A DNA stretch of 64,000 bases. Origin: Flavobacterium yafengii (GTDB lineage Bacteria; Bacteroidota; Bacteroidia; Flavobacteriales; Flavobacteriaceae). A program made the position numbers and the translations under genes. Below are positions 34,330 to 43,171 of the stretch, piece by piece. The notes under the pieces were generated by a model. The model was not told where the DNA came from and made no database searches. It was given only the letters and a program-made list of their open reading frames with translations. The DNA lies in contig NZ_JASCRY010000004.1 of NCBI RefSeq assembly GCF_030010375.1, positions 62,001 through 126,000 on the forward strand. Direction: 5' to 3'. Every line of letters starts with the position of its first letter. Within the stretch, counting starts at the first letter, position 1.

Positions 34330-35280
34330 TCAGGATAACATCAAGTATACTTCCTGATTAAATTCTAATTCCGAATCATGTTCAAAGAAAATCGCTCTTC
34401 TTTCAAAAGCCGCTTTAATCAAATAATGACTTCCTTTAAAATAACATTGCTTCACAACCGCTTTCATCACGCCGTTATCGACCACTTTCAATTGATGCGG
34501 GTACAATAAAAGTGCTGTATCTTCGTCATCCTCAAGAGCTATTAATTGAGACAATTTCAACTCATTTACTTCTCCAAAAAGAGACGCAATGTATTTATTA
34601 GCTGGGTTTTCATACAAGGATTTAGAATTCCCTTTTGCAACTACTTTTCCGTTTTGAACCACAATTGTTTCATCAGAGAAAGACAACGCATCAGTACTGT
34701 CATGCGTGGCAATAATACAGGTAACTCCTTTGTCTTTTAAGTAACGGAATAAATTGCGGCGCAAAGAATTCTTTCTAAAAGAATCAATTTGGCTAAAAGG
34801 TTCGTCGAGCAAAATAATTTCCGGTTCCAAAGCTAAAACTCTAGCCAAAGCCACTCTTTGTTGCTGTCCGCCACTTAGGAATTTTGCTTTTACTTTTGCG
34901 AAAGTGGTCATTTCGACCATATCTAATAATTCTTGAACACGGGCTTTCTTTTGCTCAGGATACATATTCGACAAGAACTTGCCTACATTTTCTTCGACAG
35001 TTATGTAGGGCATTAAATCGAAATCCTGTGCTAAATATTTAATATAATCTTCTCCCGGAACAAGATTGTATTTAGGACCCAAAATGGGTTTGTCATTATA
35101 GGTAATTGCTCCGCTATCCAAGTCATATAATCCGTAAATAAGTTTTAGCAATGTACTTTTACCGCAACCGCTTTCGCCAATAATAGCAGTATTTTGACCT
35201 TTGGCAATTGTGAAACTAACATTTTCAATAACGGGTTTGTCAATGTAAGTGAAGGAAATATCTTTTATCTCGAGCATCAT
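34330..35280 (-). CDS. ABC transporter ATP-binding protein
   Basis: The 316-residue ATPase has Walker A GESGCGKST (35-43), Q-loop region AQDFDLMPYITVEENV, signature LSGGQQQRVALARVLALEP, Walker B IILLDEP and the switch His in IIATHDSTDALSF. After residue 235 an extra C-terminal region resembles the TOBE-like regulatory domain of iron or sugar importers. No permease gene is adjacent, so the partner is unknown. Two ATGs occur at 35280 and 35277, and either may be used. A TAAATTTG box at 35303-35296 would leave a very short leader. Confidence 0.88.
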   Translation of the reverse strand: MMLEIKDISFTYIDKPVIENVSFTIAKGQNTAIIGESGCGKSTLLKLIYGLYDLDSGAITYNDKPILGPKYNLVPGEDYIKYLAQDFDLMPYITVEENVGKFLSNMYPEQKKARVQELLDMVEMTTFAKVKAKFLSGGQQQRVALARVLALEPEIILLDEPFSQIDSFRKNSLRRNLFRYLKDKGVTCIIATHDSTDALSFSDETIVVQNGKVVAKGNSKSLYENPANKYIASLFGEVNELKLSQLIALEDDEDTALLLYPHQLKVVDNGVMKAVVKQCYFKGSHYLIKAAFERRAIFFEHDSELEFNQEVYLMLS

Positions 35281-35295
35281 CTGTATTTAAGAGTG

Positions 35296-35303
35296 CAAAT
35301 TTA
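35296..35303 (-). promoter_or_regulatory. -7 box of the ABC ATPase gene
   Basis: TAAATTTG on the minus strand fits TAnnTTTG, 16 bases from the first ATG. A second TAAATTTG lies further upstream. The -33 element is not clear. Confidence 0.45.
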
Positions 35304-35332
35304 CAATGTTTAATTCAAATTTAGGCACAAAA

Positions 35333-35361
35333 AAAGGCTGCTTCTTGACGAAACAGCCTTT
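35333..35361 (-). terminator. Terminator of the OmpA-like gene
   Basis: AAAGGCTG (35333-35340) pairs with CAGCCTTT (35354-35361). A run of seven T follows on the minus strand. Confidence 0.85.
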
Positions 35362-35381
35362 GTTTATATAGTATTTTTTGC

Positions 35382-36077
35382 TTAGTTTTTCACTTCAGCT
35401 TCGGCATCTTTAATCATTTTCTCGTTTGCAGTAATAGCAAATTCAACACGACGGTTTTGGCTTCTACCTTCAACTGTTTCATTTGAAGCAATTGGATCAG
35501 CAATTCCTAAACCAGTAACTTGAAACCTACTTGAAGAAACACCTTTGCTATTCAAATAATTTCTAACTGAGGCTGCTCTTTCTCCTGAAAGCTTTAAGTT
35601 ATAATCAGCTGGACCAGTACTGTCTGTATATCCGTAAATCGTAATGTTAGTATCTGGATATTCTCCAAAAACAGGAACCAATTTATCTAAGTTAGCTTTT
35701 GCAGCAGCGGTCAAAGAAGATTTATTAGTATCAAAACGCACAGCATTTTCATTCAAAACTAATTTAATCCCTTCTCCTACACGAACTACTTCAGCTCCTG
35801 GAAGTGCAGCATCGATTTCTCTTGCTTGTTTGTCCATTTTGTTACCAATAACTCCACCGGCAACTCCACCAATAACACCACCTAACACAGCTCCCATTGC
35901 TCCTTTACCACCTTTACCAAGATTGTTCCCAAGAACACCTCCTAATACAGCTCCGGCAACAGCACCTATTCCTGCTCCTCTTTGTGTTTTATTCGTATTT
36001 TTTACTGCTTCACAGCTCGTAAACATTGAACCTATAATCATTATTGTTGCCATTGCAACTATTGAAATCTTTTTCAT
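35382..36077 (-). CDS. OmpA-family lipoprotein with glycine zipper
   Basis: The 231-residue lipoprotein has the lipobox MFTSC (Cys22). A glycine-zipper stretch (about 35-82, repeated GAVLGGVLG and GGVIGG) could insert in or pack against membrane. The C-terminal OmpA/MotB domain (about 105-220) has the peptidoglycan-binding signature YGYTDSTGPADYNLKLSGER with NRRVEFAI. It probably ties the outer membrane to the cell wall. It begins 14 bases after the lipocalin gene ends, so they form a two-gene operon of envelope lipoproteins. Confidence 0.93.
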   Translation of the reverse strand: MKKISIVAMATIMIIGSMFTSCEAVKNTNKTQRGAGIGAVAGAVLGGVLGNNLGKGGKGAMGAVLGGVIGGVAGGVIGNKMDKQAREIDAALPGAEVVRVGEGIKLVLNENAVRFDTNKSSLTAAAKANLDKLVPVFGEYPDTNITIYGYTDSTGPADYNLKLSGERAASVRNYLNSKGVSSSRFQVTGLGIADPIASNETVEGRSQNRRVEFAITANEKMIKDAEAEVKN

Positions 36078-36091
36078 ATCTGAATTTTTTA

Positions 36092-36568
36092 TTAGTTAAC
36101 TTTTTGAAATTGGTACACTACGTTAGTCATTTTTCCTCCAACATCGATTTTATCAATCAATTGAAAAGAAGACTCTGTTTGATTGGCTACGTATAAAATA
36201 TATCCATCTCTAACTTTTCGTGCTTTTTCACCTGCATCAAGAATTTTTAGGACAAACTGACCATCATTATTCACAAACCAAGTAATTGGCGAGCTAAATG
36301 ATACACAATTTGCTTTTGTCAAAGCCATATTTCCTTTATTGTTATTGGAAACAAATTTCCATGTACTTCCTACAAAACATTCCGAATCCGCAAGTTGAAA
36401 ACTATTCACTTTGATATATTGCGAACCTGGATACGTTACAGAACTGATTTCCCAATTTCCTTTCATTGCAACTTGAGCTTTTCTATCTGTATTCGTACTT
36501 GTCACTGATGTTGACTTACATGCGAACATCAAAACAGCTAACGTGCATACTAAAATTACTTTTCTCAT
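36092..36568 (-). CDS. Lipocalin-like lipoprotein
   Basis: The 158-residue protein has the lipobox LMFAC (Cys17) and then a single small beta-barrel pattern: GNWEISSVTYPGS (the GxW motif of lipocalins), SECFVGSTWKFVSNNNKGNM and repeated beta strands to the end. Such proteins of Bacteroidota fall in the lipocalin-like/lipocalin_4 group and may carry small hydrophobic molecules. It is the first gene of an operon with the OmpA-like protein. A TATCTTTG box lies 31 bases upstream. The ligand is unknown. Confidence 0.82.
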   Translation of the reverse strand: MRKVILVCTLAVLMFACKSTSVTSTNTDRKAQVAMKGNWEISSVTYPGSQYIKVNSFQLADSECFVGSTWKFVSNNNKGNMALTKANCVSFSSPITWFVNNDGQFVLKILDAGEKARKVRDGYILYVANQTESSFQLIDKIDVGGKMTNVVYQFQKVN

Positions 36569-36598
36569 TTTTCTAAATTTAATGAATTAATACTTACA

Positions 36599-36606
36599 CA
36601 AAGATA
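36599..36606 (-). promoter_or_regulatory. -7 box of the lipocalin-OmpA operon
   Basis: TATCTTTG on the minus strand fits TAnnTTTG. The nearest upstream TTG is 25 nt away, so the -33 match is poor. Confidence 0.5.
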
Positions 36607-36748
36607 CAATGCAATGAAAAGAAAATTGTTTCAAAATTAAAGTATTTTATATCATAATTAACGCTTACGACAATTTGTCACTTCTATTATAATTGGTATT
36701 CTATTTGAAAGAAACATATCCATCAAAATAAACTTAAAAATTCAAAAT

Positions 36749-38650
36749 ATGACAACAGGTAAAATTAATGTTTCGGTAGAGAACATCTTTCCCTTAATCA
36801 AGAAATTCTTATACAGCGATCACGAAATTTTCTTGCGAGAATTAATTTCTAACGGAACGGATGCAACACTTAAATTAAAACATTTAACAAGCATTGGCGA
36901 AGCCAAAGTAGAATACGGCAACCCAATTATCGAAGTGAAAATCGACAAAGAAGGTAAAAAACTACACATCATCGATCAAGGTTTAGGAATGACGGCTGAT
37001 GAAGTGGAGAAATACATCAACCAAGTGGCGTTTTCTGGAGCTGAGGAATTTCTTGACAAATACAAAGATTCTGCTAAAGATTCTGGAATTATTGGACATT
37101 TTGGTCTTGGATTTTATTCTGCTTTTATGGTTGCCGAAAAAGTGGAAATTATCACTAAATCGTTCAAAGATGAACCAGCGGCACACTGGACATGCGACGG
37201 AAGCCCAGAATTCACATTAGAACCAGCTGACAAAACTTCTCGTGGAACAGAAATCATTTTGCATATCGCCGAAGATTCTTTGGAATTCTTGGAAGAATAC
37301 AAAATCAAAGAGCTGTTGAACAAGTACAATAAGTTCATGCCTATTCCAATTAAATTTGGAACAAAAACAGAGAAAATAGAGCAAAAAAAGGGTGAAGAAG
37401 TTGCTGAAGAAGATAAAGACAAAACTTTTACAGAAGTTGAAGTAGACAATATCATCAACAACCCAAATCCAGCTTGGACCAAACAACCAACGGAATTATC
37501 TGCAGAGGATTACAAGAATTTCTACCATGAATTGTATCCAATGCAATTTGAAGAACCATTATTCCACATTCATTTAAATGTAGATTATCCGTTTAACTTA
37601 ACCGGTATTTTGTATTTCCCAAAATTAGGTTCTGATTTACAAATTCAGAAAGATAAAATCCAATTGTACCAAAATCAAGTGTACGTAACGGATAATGTAG
37701 AAGGAATTGTTCCTGAATTTTTAATGATGCTAAAAGGTGTTGTTGATTCACCGGACATTCCATTGAACGTTTCTCGTTCTGGATTGCAAGCTGATGCTGC
37801 GGTGAAAAAAATATCCAATTATATCACGCGTAAAGTTGCCGATAAATTAAAATCGTTATTCACTGAAAACCGTGAAGATTTTGAACAAAAATGGAACGAC
37901 ATCAAAATCGTTTTAGAATACGGAATGCTTTCTGAAGATAAATTCTACGAAAAAGCAGGTGCGTTTGTTTTGTATCCAACAGTTGACGGTAAATATTACA
38001 CATTAGAAGAATTAAAAGAAAATCTTGCTGCGAACCAAACAGACAAAGACGGAAAATTAGTGGTTTTATACGCTGGGAATAAAGAAGCGCAACACTCTTA
38101 TATCGAAATTGCAAAAGACAAAGGATATGAAGTATTGTTACTGGATTCTCCGATTATCTCGCATTTAATTCAAAAAATTGAAGGCGATAACAGCAACATG
38201 ACTTTTGTACGTGTCGATTCGGATCATATTGATAATTTAATCAAGAAAGAGGAAACTACTATTTCTAAATTATCGGAAGAAGAACAAACTAACTTGAAAA
38301 CCGTTTTAGAAGCTATTGTTCCTAAACAAACGTATTCAGTACAACTGGAAGCTTTAGACAGTAATGCTTCACCATTTATCATAACGCAACCAGAATTTAT
38401 GCGTAGAATGAAAGAAATGAGTCAATCAGGCGGCGGTGGAATGTTCGGTATGGGAAATATGCCGGAAATGTACAATTTAGTGGTAAACACTAATTCTGAA
38501 TTAGCGACAAGCATTCTAAACAACAAAGACAAAACCGCTCAAGAAAGTTTGGTAAAACAAGCCTTAGACTTAGCTAAATTGTCACAAAACCTTTTGAAAG
38601 GAGAAGCATTAACGGCTTTCGTGAAAAGAAGTTTTGAGATGATTAAATAA
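36749..38650 (+). CDS. htpG: Molecular chaperone HtpG (bacterial Hsp90)
   Basis: The 633-residue cytosolic chaperone has an N-terminal GHKL ATPase domain with LRELISNGTDATLK (the Asn coordinates Mg), IIDQGLGMT (about 75) and GHFGLGFYSAFM (about 115). The middle domain includes LNVSRSGLQADAAVKKI, and the C-terminal dimerisation domain ends MIK. A charged linker rich in Glu and Lys lies near 212-228. No CIRCE element (the HrcA operator) is seen upstream. It is monocistronic with its own terminator. Confidence 0.97.
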   Translation: MTTGKINVSVENIFPLIKKFLYSDHEIFLRELISNGTDATLKLKHLTSIGEAKVEYGNPIIEVKIDKEGKKLHIIDQGLGMTADEVEKYINQVAFSGAEEFLDKYKDSAKDSGIIGHFGLGFYSAFMVAEKVEIITKSFKDEPAAHWTCDGSPEFTLEPADKTSRGTEIILHIAEDSLEFLEEYKIKELLNKYNKFMPIPIKFGTKTEKIEQKKGEEVAEEDKDKTFTEVEVDNIINNPNPAWTKQPTELSAEDYKNFYHELYPMQFEEPLFHIHLNVDYPFNLTGILYFPKLGSDLQIQKDKIQLYQNQVYVTDNVEGIVPEFLMMLKGVVDSPDIPLNVSRSGLQADAAVKKISNYITRKVADKLKSLFTENREDFEQKWNDIKIVLEYGMLSEDKFYEKAGAFVLYPTVDGKYYTLEELKENLAANQTDKDGKLVVLYAGNKEAQHSYIEIAKDKGYEVLLLDSPIISHLIQKIEGDNSNMTFVRVDSDHIDNLIKKEETTISKLSEEEQTNLKTVLEAIVPKQTYSVQLEALDSNASPFIITQPEFMRRMKEMSQSGGGGMFGMGNMPEMYNLVVNTNSELATSILNNKDKTAQESLVKQALDLAKLSQNLLKGEALTAFVKRSFEMIK

Positions 38651-38673
38651 TTTCGGCAAAACGCAACAATATT

Positions 38674-38698
38674 AAGGCTGTCCAAATTGGGCAGCTTT
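38674..38698 (+). terminator. Terminator of htpG
   Basis: An 11-bp stem with two G-U pairs (AAGGCTGTCCA against TGGGCAGCTTT) and a 3-nt loop is followed by a long T run. Confidence 0.8.
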
Positions 38699-38705
38699 TT
38701 TTTTG

Positions 38706-38965
38706 AAGCAGAACGATTGTTTTCCAGAATCACTTTCGTCCCGCTATGCGCTACAATCTTTGAATAATGGATTTAGAATAATATTTGATTCTAACCCAAT
38801 TCGCGGATATACAAAAATCAACTCGTACACTGATAGCGCAGTTTTGCAAACTGTGCCCACAACAGGAAGCAACTAAACTAAATAATCGAGAGGAATGAGT
38901 TTACTTTTTGTCCCAATAGGATTTATTGTAACAGAAAATAATGTAAAATACCTGCTGTAAAATAA
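38706..38965. other. Gene-free stretch between htpG and the His/Tyr-rich protein gene
   Basis: No open frame resembling a gene is present. A small inverted repeat (CAGTTTTGCAAACTG near 38840) and a GC-richer fragment (TCCCGCTATGCGCTAC near 38739) stand out against AT-rich surroundings. The fragment may be a decayed intergenic repeat of the genus, but no second copy lies in this window. Confidence 0.35.
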
Positions 38966-38967
38966 GT

Positions 38968-39002
38968 AAAGCCGTTTTTTCTAAACAAGAAAAAACGGCT
39001 TT
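38968..39002 (-). terminator. Terminator of the His/Tyr-rich secreted protein gene
   Basis: A 15-bp perfect stem (AAAGCCGTTTTTTCT and its reverse complement) with a 5-nt loop lies 18 bases past the stop codon. Confidence 0.85.
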
Positions 39003-39019
39003 TTGCAAACTTCAATATA

Positions 39020-39487
39020 TTAAAAAAGACCTAATCGTACGCTGGGAGCGCGCACGCCTATTTGTGTATTTACCGGAGTATTCCTTGGTGCTCTTTGATA
39101 ATTTCTTTGATCATATTCATAATAATAAAATCCCGCGTGTCCATAAAAGGAATCGCTGTGGTGACAACGGGTATCGCAATGAGAATGATGCATTGTATAA
39201 ACATCTTGCTTGCTGGCAATATAAGTCCGATACGCTTTTCTATTCTTTTTTTTCAAATCCTTTTCGTACTCTTTTTGCTCTTTCCAAAAGGCTTTCTCTT
39301 CGGTTTTCGTTTTAGCCTTAAATGTTAACTCATAATTGGCATCTTCACTACCTCTTTGTTGATAATAAGTGATTTTATCTACATTGGTATTTATGCTTGT
39401 TTCACTTTCTACACTGGCTTCTTGTGCATTTACTGTTGTTATTGCTCCCAAAAAAAATAGGACTAGTAGGAATTTCATCGTTTTCAT
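39020..39487 (-). CDS. Uncharacterised secreted His/Tyr-rich protein
   Basis: The 155-residue protein has a clear signal peptide (MKTMKFLLVLFFLGAITTVNAQ). A middle lysine-rich, probably helical segment (about 55-90) contains EEKAFWKEQKEYEKDLKKKN. A tail follows with MHHSHCDTRCHHSDSFYGHA and GFYYYEYDQRNYQR. The cluster of His and two Cys at about 100-113 could bind a metal ion, which is inference. I do not recognise the family. An interrupted inverted repeat lies in its upstream region (39503-39549). Confidence 0.7.
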   Translation of the reverse strand: MKTMKFLLVLFFLGAITTVNAQEASVESETSINTNVDKITYYQQRGSEDANYELTFKAKTKTEEKAFWKEQKEYEKDLKKKNRKAYRTYIASKQDVYTMHHSHCDTRCHHSDSFYGHAGFYYYEYDQRNYQRAPRNTPVNTQIGVRAPSVRLGLF

Positions 39488-39502
39488 AATTATAAATTTT
39501 AA

Positions 39503-39549
39503 TTACAGTTACTATCGTTTGACTAACTTCAATAGTAAGACAACTGTAA
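39503..39549. promoter_or_regulatory. Interrupted inverted repeat upstream of the His/Tyr-rich gene
   Basis: TTACAGTT (39503-39510) and AACTGTAA (39542-39549) pair exactly. ACTAT and ATAGT pair inside them. It could be an operator or a leader hairpin 16-62 bases before the ATG. Confidence 0.4.
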
Positions 39550-39688
39550 AACACTTTACCCTACCTAAGAATAGTATTATTTTAAAAACGTACTAAGAAA
39601 CTACAAGTTCACACTTGCCATTTTTTTATTTAAAAAAGAATCGAATTGCGTACTTTAGATTTTTCATTATAAAAACACAAACACAATT

Positions 39689-40090
39689 ATGATTTTACAA
39701 ATAGAAACTCCGGCATTACTTTTTGGCGCAACTTCGTTGATTTTATTGGCGTATACCAATCGCTTTTTGACTATTGCCACAATCGTAAGAGGATTAAAAA
39801 AAACCTACAAGGAAAAGCAAAACGATATGATTTTATTGGAAATCAAAAATCTTAATTTGCGCTTAACGCTAATTCGCAATATGCAAATGGCTGGCGTAAT
39901 GAGTCTGTTTTTATCCGTTTTTGCCATGTTGCTGTTATTTTTAGAGCAACAAACGGCCGGGATTTATCTTTTTGGACTGAGTTTATTAGGCCTATTGATT
40001 TCATTGGGATTGTCATTTTGGGAAATCAGTATTTCCGTAAATGCGTTGCGATTGCATTTGAGCGATTTAGTCGACAAAGAAGTGAAATGA
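39689..40090 (+). CDS. DUF2721 inner membrane protein
   Basis: The 133-residue protein has three membrane segments: near 8-25 (ALLFGATSLILLAYTNRFL), about 68-88 (MAGVMSLFLSVFAMLLLFL) and about 92-112. The middle contains LLEIKNLNLRLTLIRNMQ. The overall pattern is that of DUF2721, a family of unknown function in the inner membrane. It stands alone between divergent and downstream genes. No function is proposed. Confidence 0.8.
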   Translation: MILQIETPALLFGATSLILLAYTNRFLTIATIVRGLKKTYKEKQNDMILLEIKNLNLRLTLIRNMQMAGVMSLFLSVFAMLLLFLEQQTAGIYLFGLSLLGLLISLGLSFWEISISVNALRLHLSDLVDKEVK

Positions 40091-40218
40091 AATTAGTGTT
40101 AGACTAACCAATCCTGTAGATTTATCTTTAATCACCTCATTGCGAAGCGAAATCAAACCAGAATAAAAGTCTAAAATATTAAGTCCTAATTTATATCTCA
40201 TAACTAGGAACTAAACCC

Positions 40219-40226
40219 TATCTTTG
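40219..40226 (+). promoter_or_regulatory. -7 box of the DMT transporter gene
   Basis: TATCTTTG fits TAnnTTTG exactly, 22 bases before the ATG. No TTG with good spacing is visible. Confidence 0.5.
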
Positions 40227-40248
40227 CCCGCTTTTTAAAATTGAAAAA

Positions 40249-41145
40249 ATGATAAAGAATAGTGTATTAAAAGGAGTTTTCTTAGTAGGTCTTGGTGCAA
40301 CAAGTTATGGAATGCTGGCTACTTTTGTAAAAATAGCCTACGGCGAAGGTTTCACCACACCCGAAGTTACCATTGCACAATTTGTATATGGAATCACGGG
40401 AATGCTGCTTATTAATATTTTCCAAAAAGCTAAAAAAGGAAATGACGTCGTAAAAGCATCCAAGAAAAACATTACCCAATTAATGCTAGCCGGAACTTCT
40501 CTGGGGATGACGAGTATTTTTTATTATTTGGCGGTAAAATACATTCCAGTTTCTATTGCTATCGTTTTACTGATGCAAACCGTTTGGATGGGCGTTTTAT
40601 TCGAAATGATATTAGAAAAGAAAAGACCTTCTACTCAAAAAATAGTTTCTGTAGTTATTGTATTAATCGGTACGGCACTTGCCACAAATCTTATTCAAAG
40701 CAAAGTAGCATTAGACTGGCGCGGTATCGTTTTAGGGCTTTTGGCGGCAACTTCCTTTACCACAACCATGTTTACCGCTAATCATATAGCGACTCATATT
40801 TCCTCAGCGCAACGCAGTTTGTTCATGTTGCTTGGCGGTGCTCTTATTGTAACCGGATTTGCGATTGCAACCCAAACAGCTCCTTTCAATTTCGAAATTT
40901 TCATGAAATGGGGAATAATTCTGGCTCTTTTTGGAACTATAATTCCGCCTTTATTGTTCAATGCCGGTTTCCCACTCACAGGAATAGGACTAGGAAGCAT
41001 TGTCTCTGCGTTAGAACTCCCTATATCAGTATTAATGGCGTATTTTCTTTTGAGTGAAAACGTGACTCTAATCCAATGGATTGGAATTATTTTAATCATT
41101 CTGGCAATTGTGATTATGAATGTCAACTTCAAGAAAACGACTTAA
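40249..41145 (+). CDS. EamA/DMT-superfamily transporter
   Basis: The 298-residue inner membrane protein has about ten hydrophobic helices in two EamA repeats (about 8-140 and 155-293). TPEVTIAQFVYGITGMLL and PVSIAIVLLMQTVWMGVLF lie in the first, and SALELPISVLMAYFLLSENV in the second. Members export metabolites, amino acids or drugs. The substrate is not predictable. It leads a same-strand run with DoxX-like, AlkB-like and sterol desaturase-like genes, 68 bases before the DoxX-like start. Confidence 0.88.
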   Translation: MIKNSVLKGVFLVGLGATSYGMLATFVKIAYGEGFTTPEVTIAQFVYGITGMLLINIFQKAKKGNDVVKASKKNITQLMLAGTSLGMTSIFYYLAVKYIPVSIAIVLLMQTVWMGVLFEMILEKKRPSTQKIVSVVIVLIGTALATNLIQSKVALDWRGIVLGLLAATSFTTTMFTANHIATHISSAQRSLFMLLGGALIVTGFAIATQTAPFNFEIFMKWGIILALFGTIIPPLLFNAGFPLTGIGLGSIVSALELPISVLMAYFLLSENVTLIQWIGIILIILAIVIMNVNFKKTT

Positions 41146-41213
41146 TTTCTATTTAAAGACATTTGTACTCATTTCATTAAAATTTTTATAAATTCGTGAT
41201 AAATAACTTTATT

Positions 41214-41567
41214 ATGAATTTACCTTGGCATTTATATGTGATGGCTTTTCTTTACTTTATCGCAGGATTAAACCATTTCAGAAACCCGAGACTGTACCTA
41301 AAAATCATTCCTCCTTATTTTCCGAATCCAAAATTATTAAACCACATCAGCGGTTTAGGAGAAATATTTTTGGGAATCGCACTCTGTATTCCGCTACTTT
41401 CAAACTATGCTGCTTGGGGAGTTATTGCCTTATTGATGGCTATTTTCCCAACACATTTGTATATGTATTTCGATGAAAAAGCAAGAATGGGTTTGCCAAA
41501 ATGGGTTTTGCTTTTGCGAATGCCATTACAATTAGTTCTCATTTTCTGGGCTTACCAATACATCTAA
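41214..41567 (+). CDS. DoxX-like small membrane protein
   Basis: The 117-residue protein has four predicted membrane helices: MNLPWHLYVMAFLYFIAGL, ISGLGEIFLGIALCIPLL, AAWGVIALLMAIFPTHLYMY and LLLRMPLQLVLIFWAYQYI. The pattern AGLNHFRNPRLYLKIIPPYFP is common in the DoxX/MauE-like family. The frame opens at a GTG (41196), but the ATG at 41214 is the better start. The stop overlaps closely with the next gene, whose TTG start follows after 4 bases, suggesting co-translation with the AlkB-like protein. Confidence 0.75.
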   Translation: MNLPWHLYVMAFLYFIAGLNHFRNPRLYLKIIPPYFPNPKLLNHISGLGEIFLGIALCIPLLSNYAAWGVIALLMAIFPTHLYMYFDEKARMGLPKWVLLLRMPLQLVLIFWAYQYI

Positions 41568-41571
41568 GTCA

Positions 41572-42180
41572 TTGAAATCACTTTTCGAATCCACATCCGA
41601 ACCTATATTCCTTGACTTGCCAGATGCTGAAATTATCTATTATCCTCAGTTTTTTGACAAAGAGCAAGCCGATATTATTTTTGCCGAATTAGTAAAAGAA
41701 ATTCCTTGGCAACAAGATGAAATTCGGGTGTACGGAAAAATTCATCCGCAACCACGTTTGACGGCTTTGTTTGGAAACGAAGGAAAACCTTATTCGTATT
41801 CAAATATAACCATGCAGCCGCATGCTTGGAATTTGCTTTTGCAAAAGCTAAAAACAGAAATCGAAAAAGTTACTGATACAAATTTCACAACCGTTTTACT
41901 CAATTACTATCGCGACGGAAAAGACAGTAACGGCTGGCATGCCGATAACGAAAAAGAATTAGGAATAAATCCTGTGATTGCTTCGTTGAGTTTTGGTGTG
42001 GAACGTACGTTTCAGCTAAAACATAACCTAGATAAAGACCTGAAAAAAAGTATCGTTCTGCAACACGGAAGTTTATTAATAATGAAAGGAACAACGCAGC
42101 ATTTCTGGAAACATCAAATTCCAAAAACAGCAAAACCCATTGGTCCCAGAATAAATGGTACCTTTCGGATAATCAAATAA
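41572..42180 (+). CDS. AlkB-like 2-oxoglutarate/Fe(II) dioxygenase (TTG start)
   Basis: The 202-residue protein resembles AlkB/ALKBH2-3 DNA-alkylation repair dioxygenases. The iron ligands appear as His and Asp in WHADNEKELG (about 122) and a His in KGTTQHFWKHQIPKT (about 180). GPRINGTFRII gives the RxNxTxR motif that binds 2-oxoglutarate. LPDAEIIYYPQFFDKEQAD is a typical start region. No ATG is available between the in-frame stop at 41533 and a conserved part of the protein, so a TTG at 41572 is the likely start. It oxidatively removes methyl groups from damaged bases. Confidence 0.88.
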   Translation: MKSLFESTSEPIFLDLPDAEIIYYPQFFDKEQADIIFAELVKEIPWQQDEIRVYGKIHPQPRLTALFGNEGKPYSYSNITMQPHAWNLLLQKLKTEIEKVTDTNFTTVLLNYYRDGKDSNGWHADNEKELGINPVIASLSFGVERTFQLKHNLDKDLKKSIVLQHGSLLIMKGTTQHFWKHQIPKTAKPIGPRINGTFRIIK

Positions 42181-42225
42181 TTATTTTCAATAAAAATTAT
42201 TAAATTTGAAATAAATACTCCAATT

Positions 42226-43053
42226 ATGAATGATATTATTGCTTATTTTTCTACCATCCCATCGTCTCACCGAAGCTTAATTCTTGTGGGCGGAATCACT
42301 TTTTTTTGGTTAATAGAAAATGCTTTTCCGCTTTTTAACTTCACGTATAAAAAATGGCATCATGCGGGTATTAATATCTTCATGACGTTTACCACTATTG
42401 TAGTCAACTTTTGTTTGGCGTTTATTTTATTAAAATCAGCCGATTGGACTATTGCCAATAATTTTGGAATTTTACAATGGCTGCCCGAAATGCCTTTATG
42501 GCTTTACGCATTAGTCGGATTGCTTTTATTGGATTTAATTGGCGCTTATCTGGTACATTTAGTAGAACATAAAACTAAATTTTTATGGCGTTTCCATTTG
42601 ATTCATCATACCGATACTTGGATTGATACTACAACAGCAAACAGACATCATCCGGGAGAAAGTGTAATCCGTTTTACATTTACGGCTATGGGTGTTTTAA
42701 TTATCGGAAGTCCCATGTGGATGGTTTTCCTTTACCAAACATTATCCGTTGTGGCAACACAATTTAATCATGCTAATATTTCGCTTCCAAAAAAAGTAGA
42801 TACTATTTTGAGTTATTTTATCGTTTCTCCTGATATGCATAAAGTTCACCATCACTATGTTTTGCCTTATACGGATAGTAATTATGGCAATATATTTTCA
42901 ATTTGGGACCGGATTTTCGGAACCTTCATGACGCTTCCAAAAGAAGAAATCATTTATGGAATCGACACGCATCCGAAGCCTGAAGAGCACAATGAATTAA
43001 AAAATTTATTAAAAATACCCTTCCAAAAACAACCTTTAAAGGAAAATAGTTAA
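42226..43053 (+). CDS. Sterol desaturase/fatty acid hydroxylase family membrane enzyme
   Basis: The 275-residue integral membrane protein has four hydrophobic helices and the di-iron histidine clusters of the fatty acid hydroxylase superfamily: HLVEH, RFHLIHHTD (about 127-135), NRHHPGE (about 142) and DMHKVHHHY (about 204-212). The family hydroxylates or desaturates lipids and carotenoids with O2. In flavobacteria the physiological substrate of this subgroup is not known. It is 45 bases after the AlkB-like gene on the same strand. Confidence 0.9.
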   Translation: MNDIIAYFSTIPSSHRSLILVGGITFFWLIENAFPLFNFTYKKWHHAGINIFMTFTTIVVNFCLAFILLKSADWTIANNFGILQWLPEMPLWLYALVGLLLLDLIGAYLVHLVEHKTKFLWRFHLIHHTDTWIDTTTANRHHPGESVIRFTFTAMGVLIIGSPMWMVFLYQTLSVVATQFNHANISLPKKVDTILSYFIVSPDMHKVHHHYVLPYTDSNYGNIFSIWDRIFGTFMTLPKEEIIYGIDTHPKPEEHNELKNLLKIPFQKQPLKENS

Positions 43054-43171
43054 AAAGTATAAAAAAAATGACCTTTTGAGAAAAAGTAATTATTTTTTTT
43101 CTTAATATTGGATGTAATTAAAAATGCAATTTATTAATCATTAACAACTTATTTGAATTAATTTTCACGTG

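Noticed and set aside
35644..36099. Long plus-strand open frame rich in Pro opposite the OmpA-like gene
   Set aside because: It is the antisense shadow of the glycine-zipper codons. The minus-strand frame has a lipobox and an OmpA domain.
36660..36748. Heat-shock operator (CIRCE) before htpG
   Set aside because: The inverted repeat TTAGCACTC-N9-GAGTGCTAA is absent.
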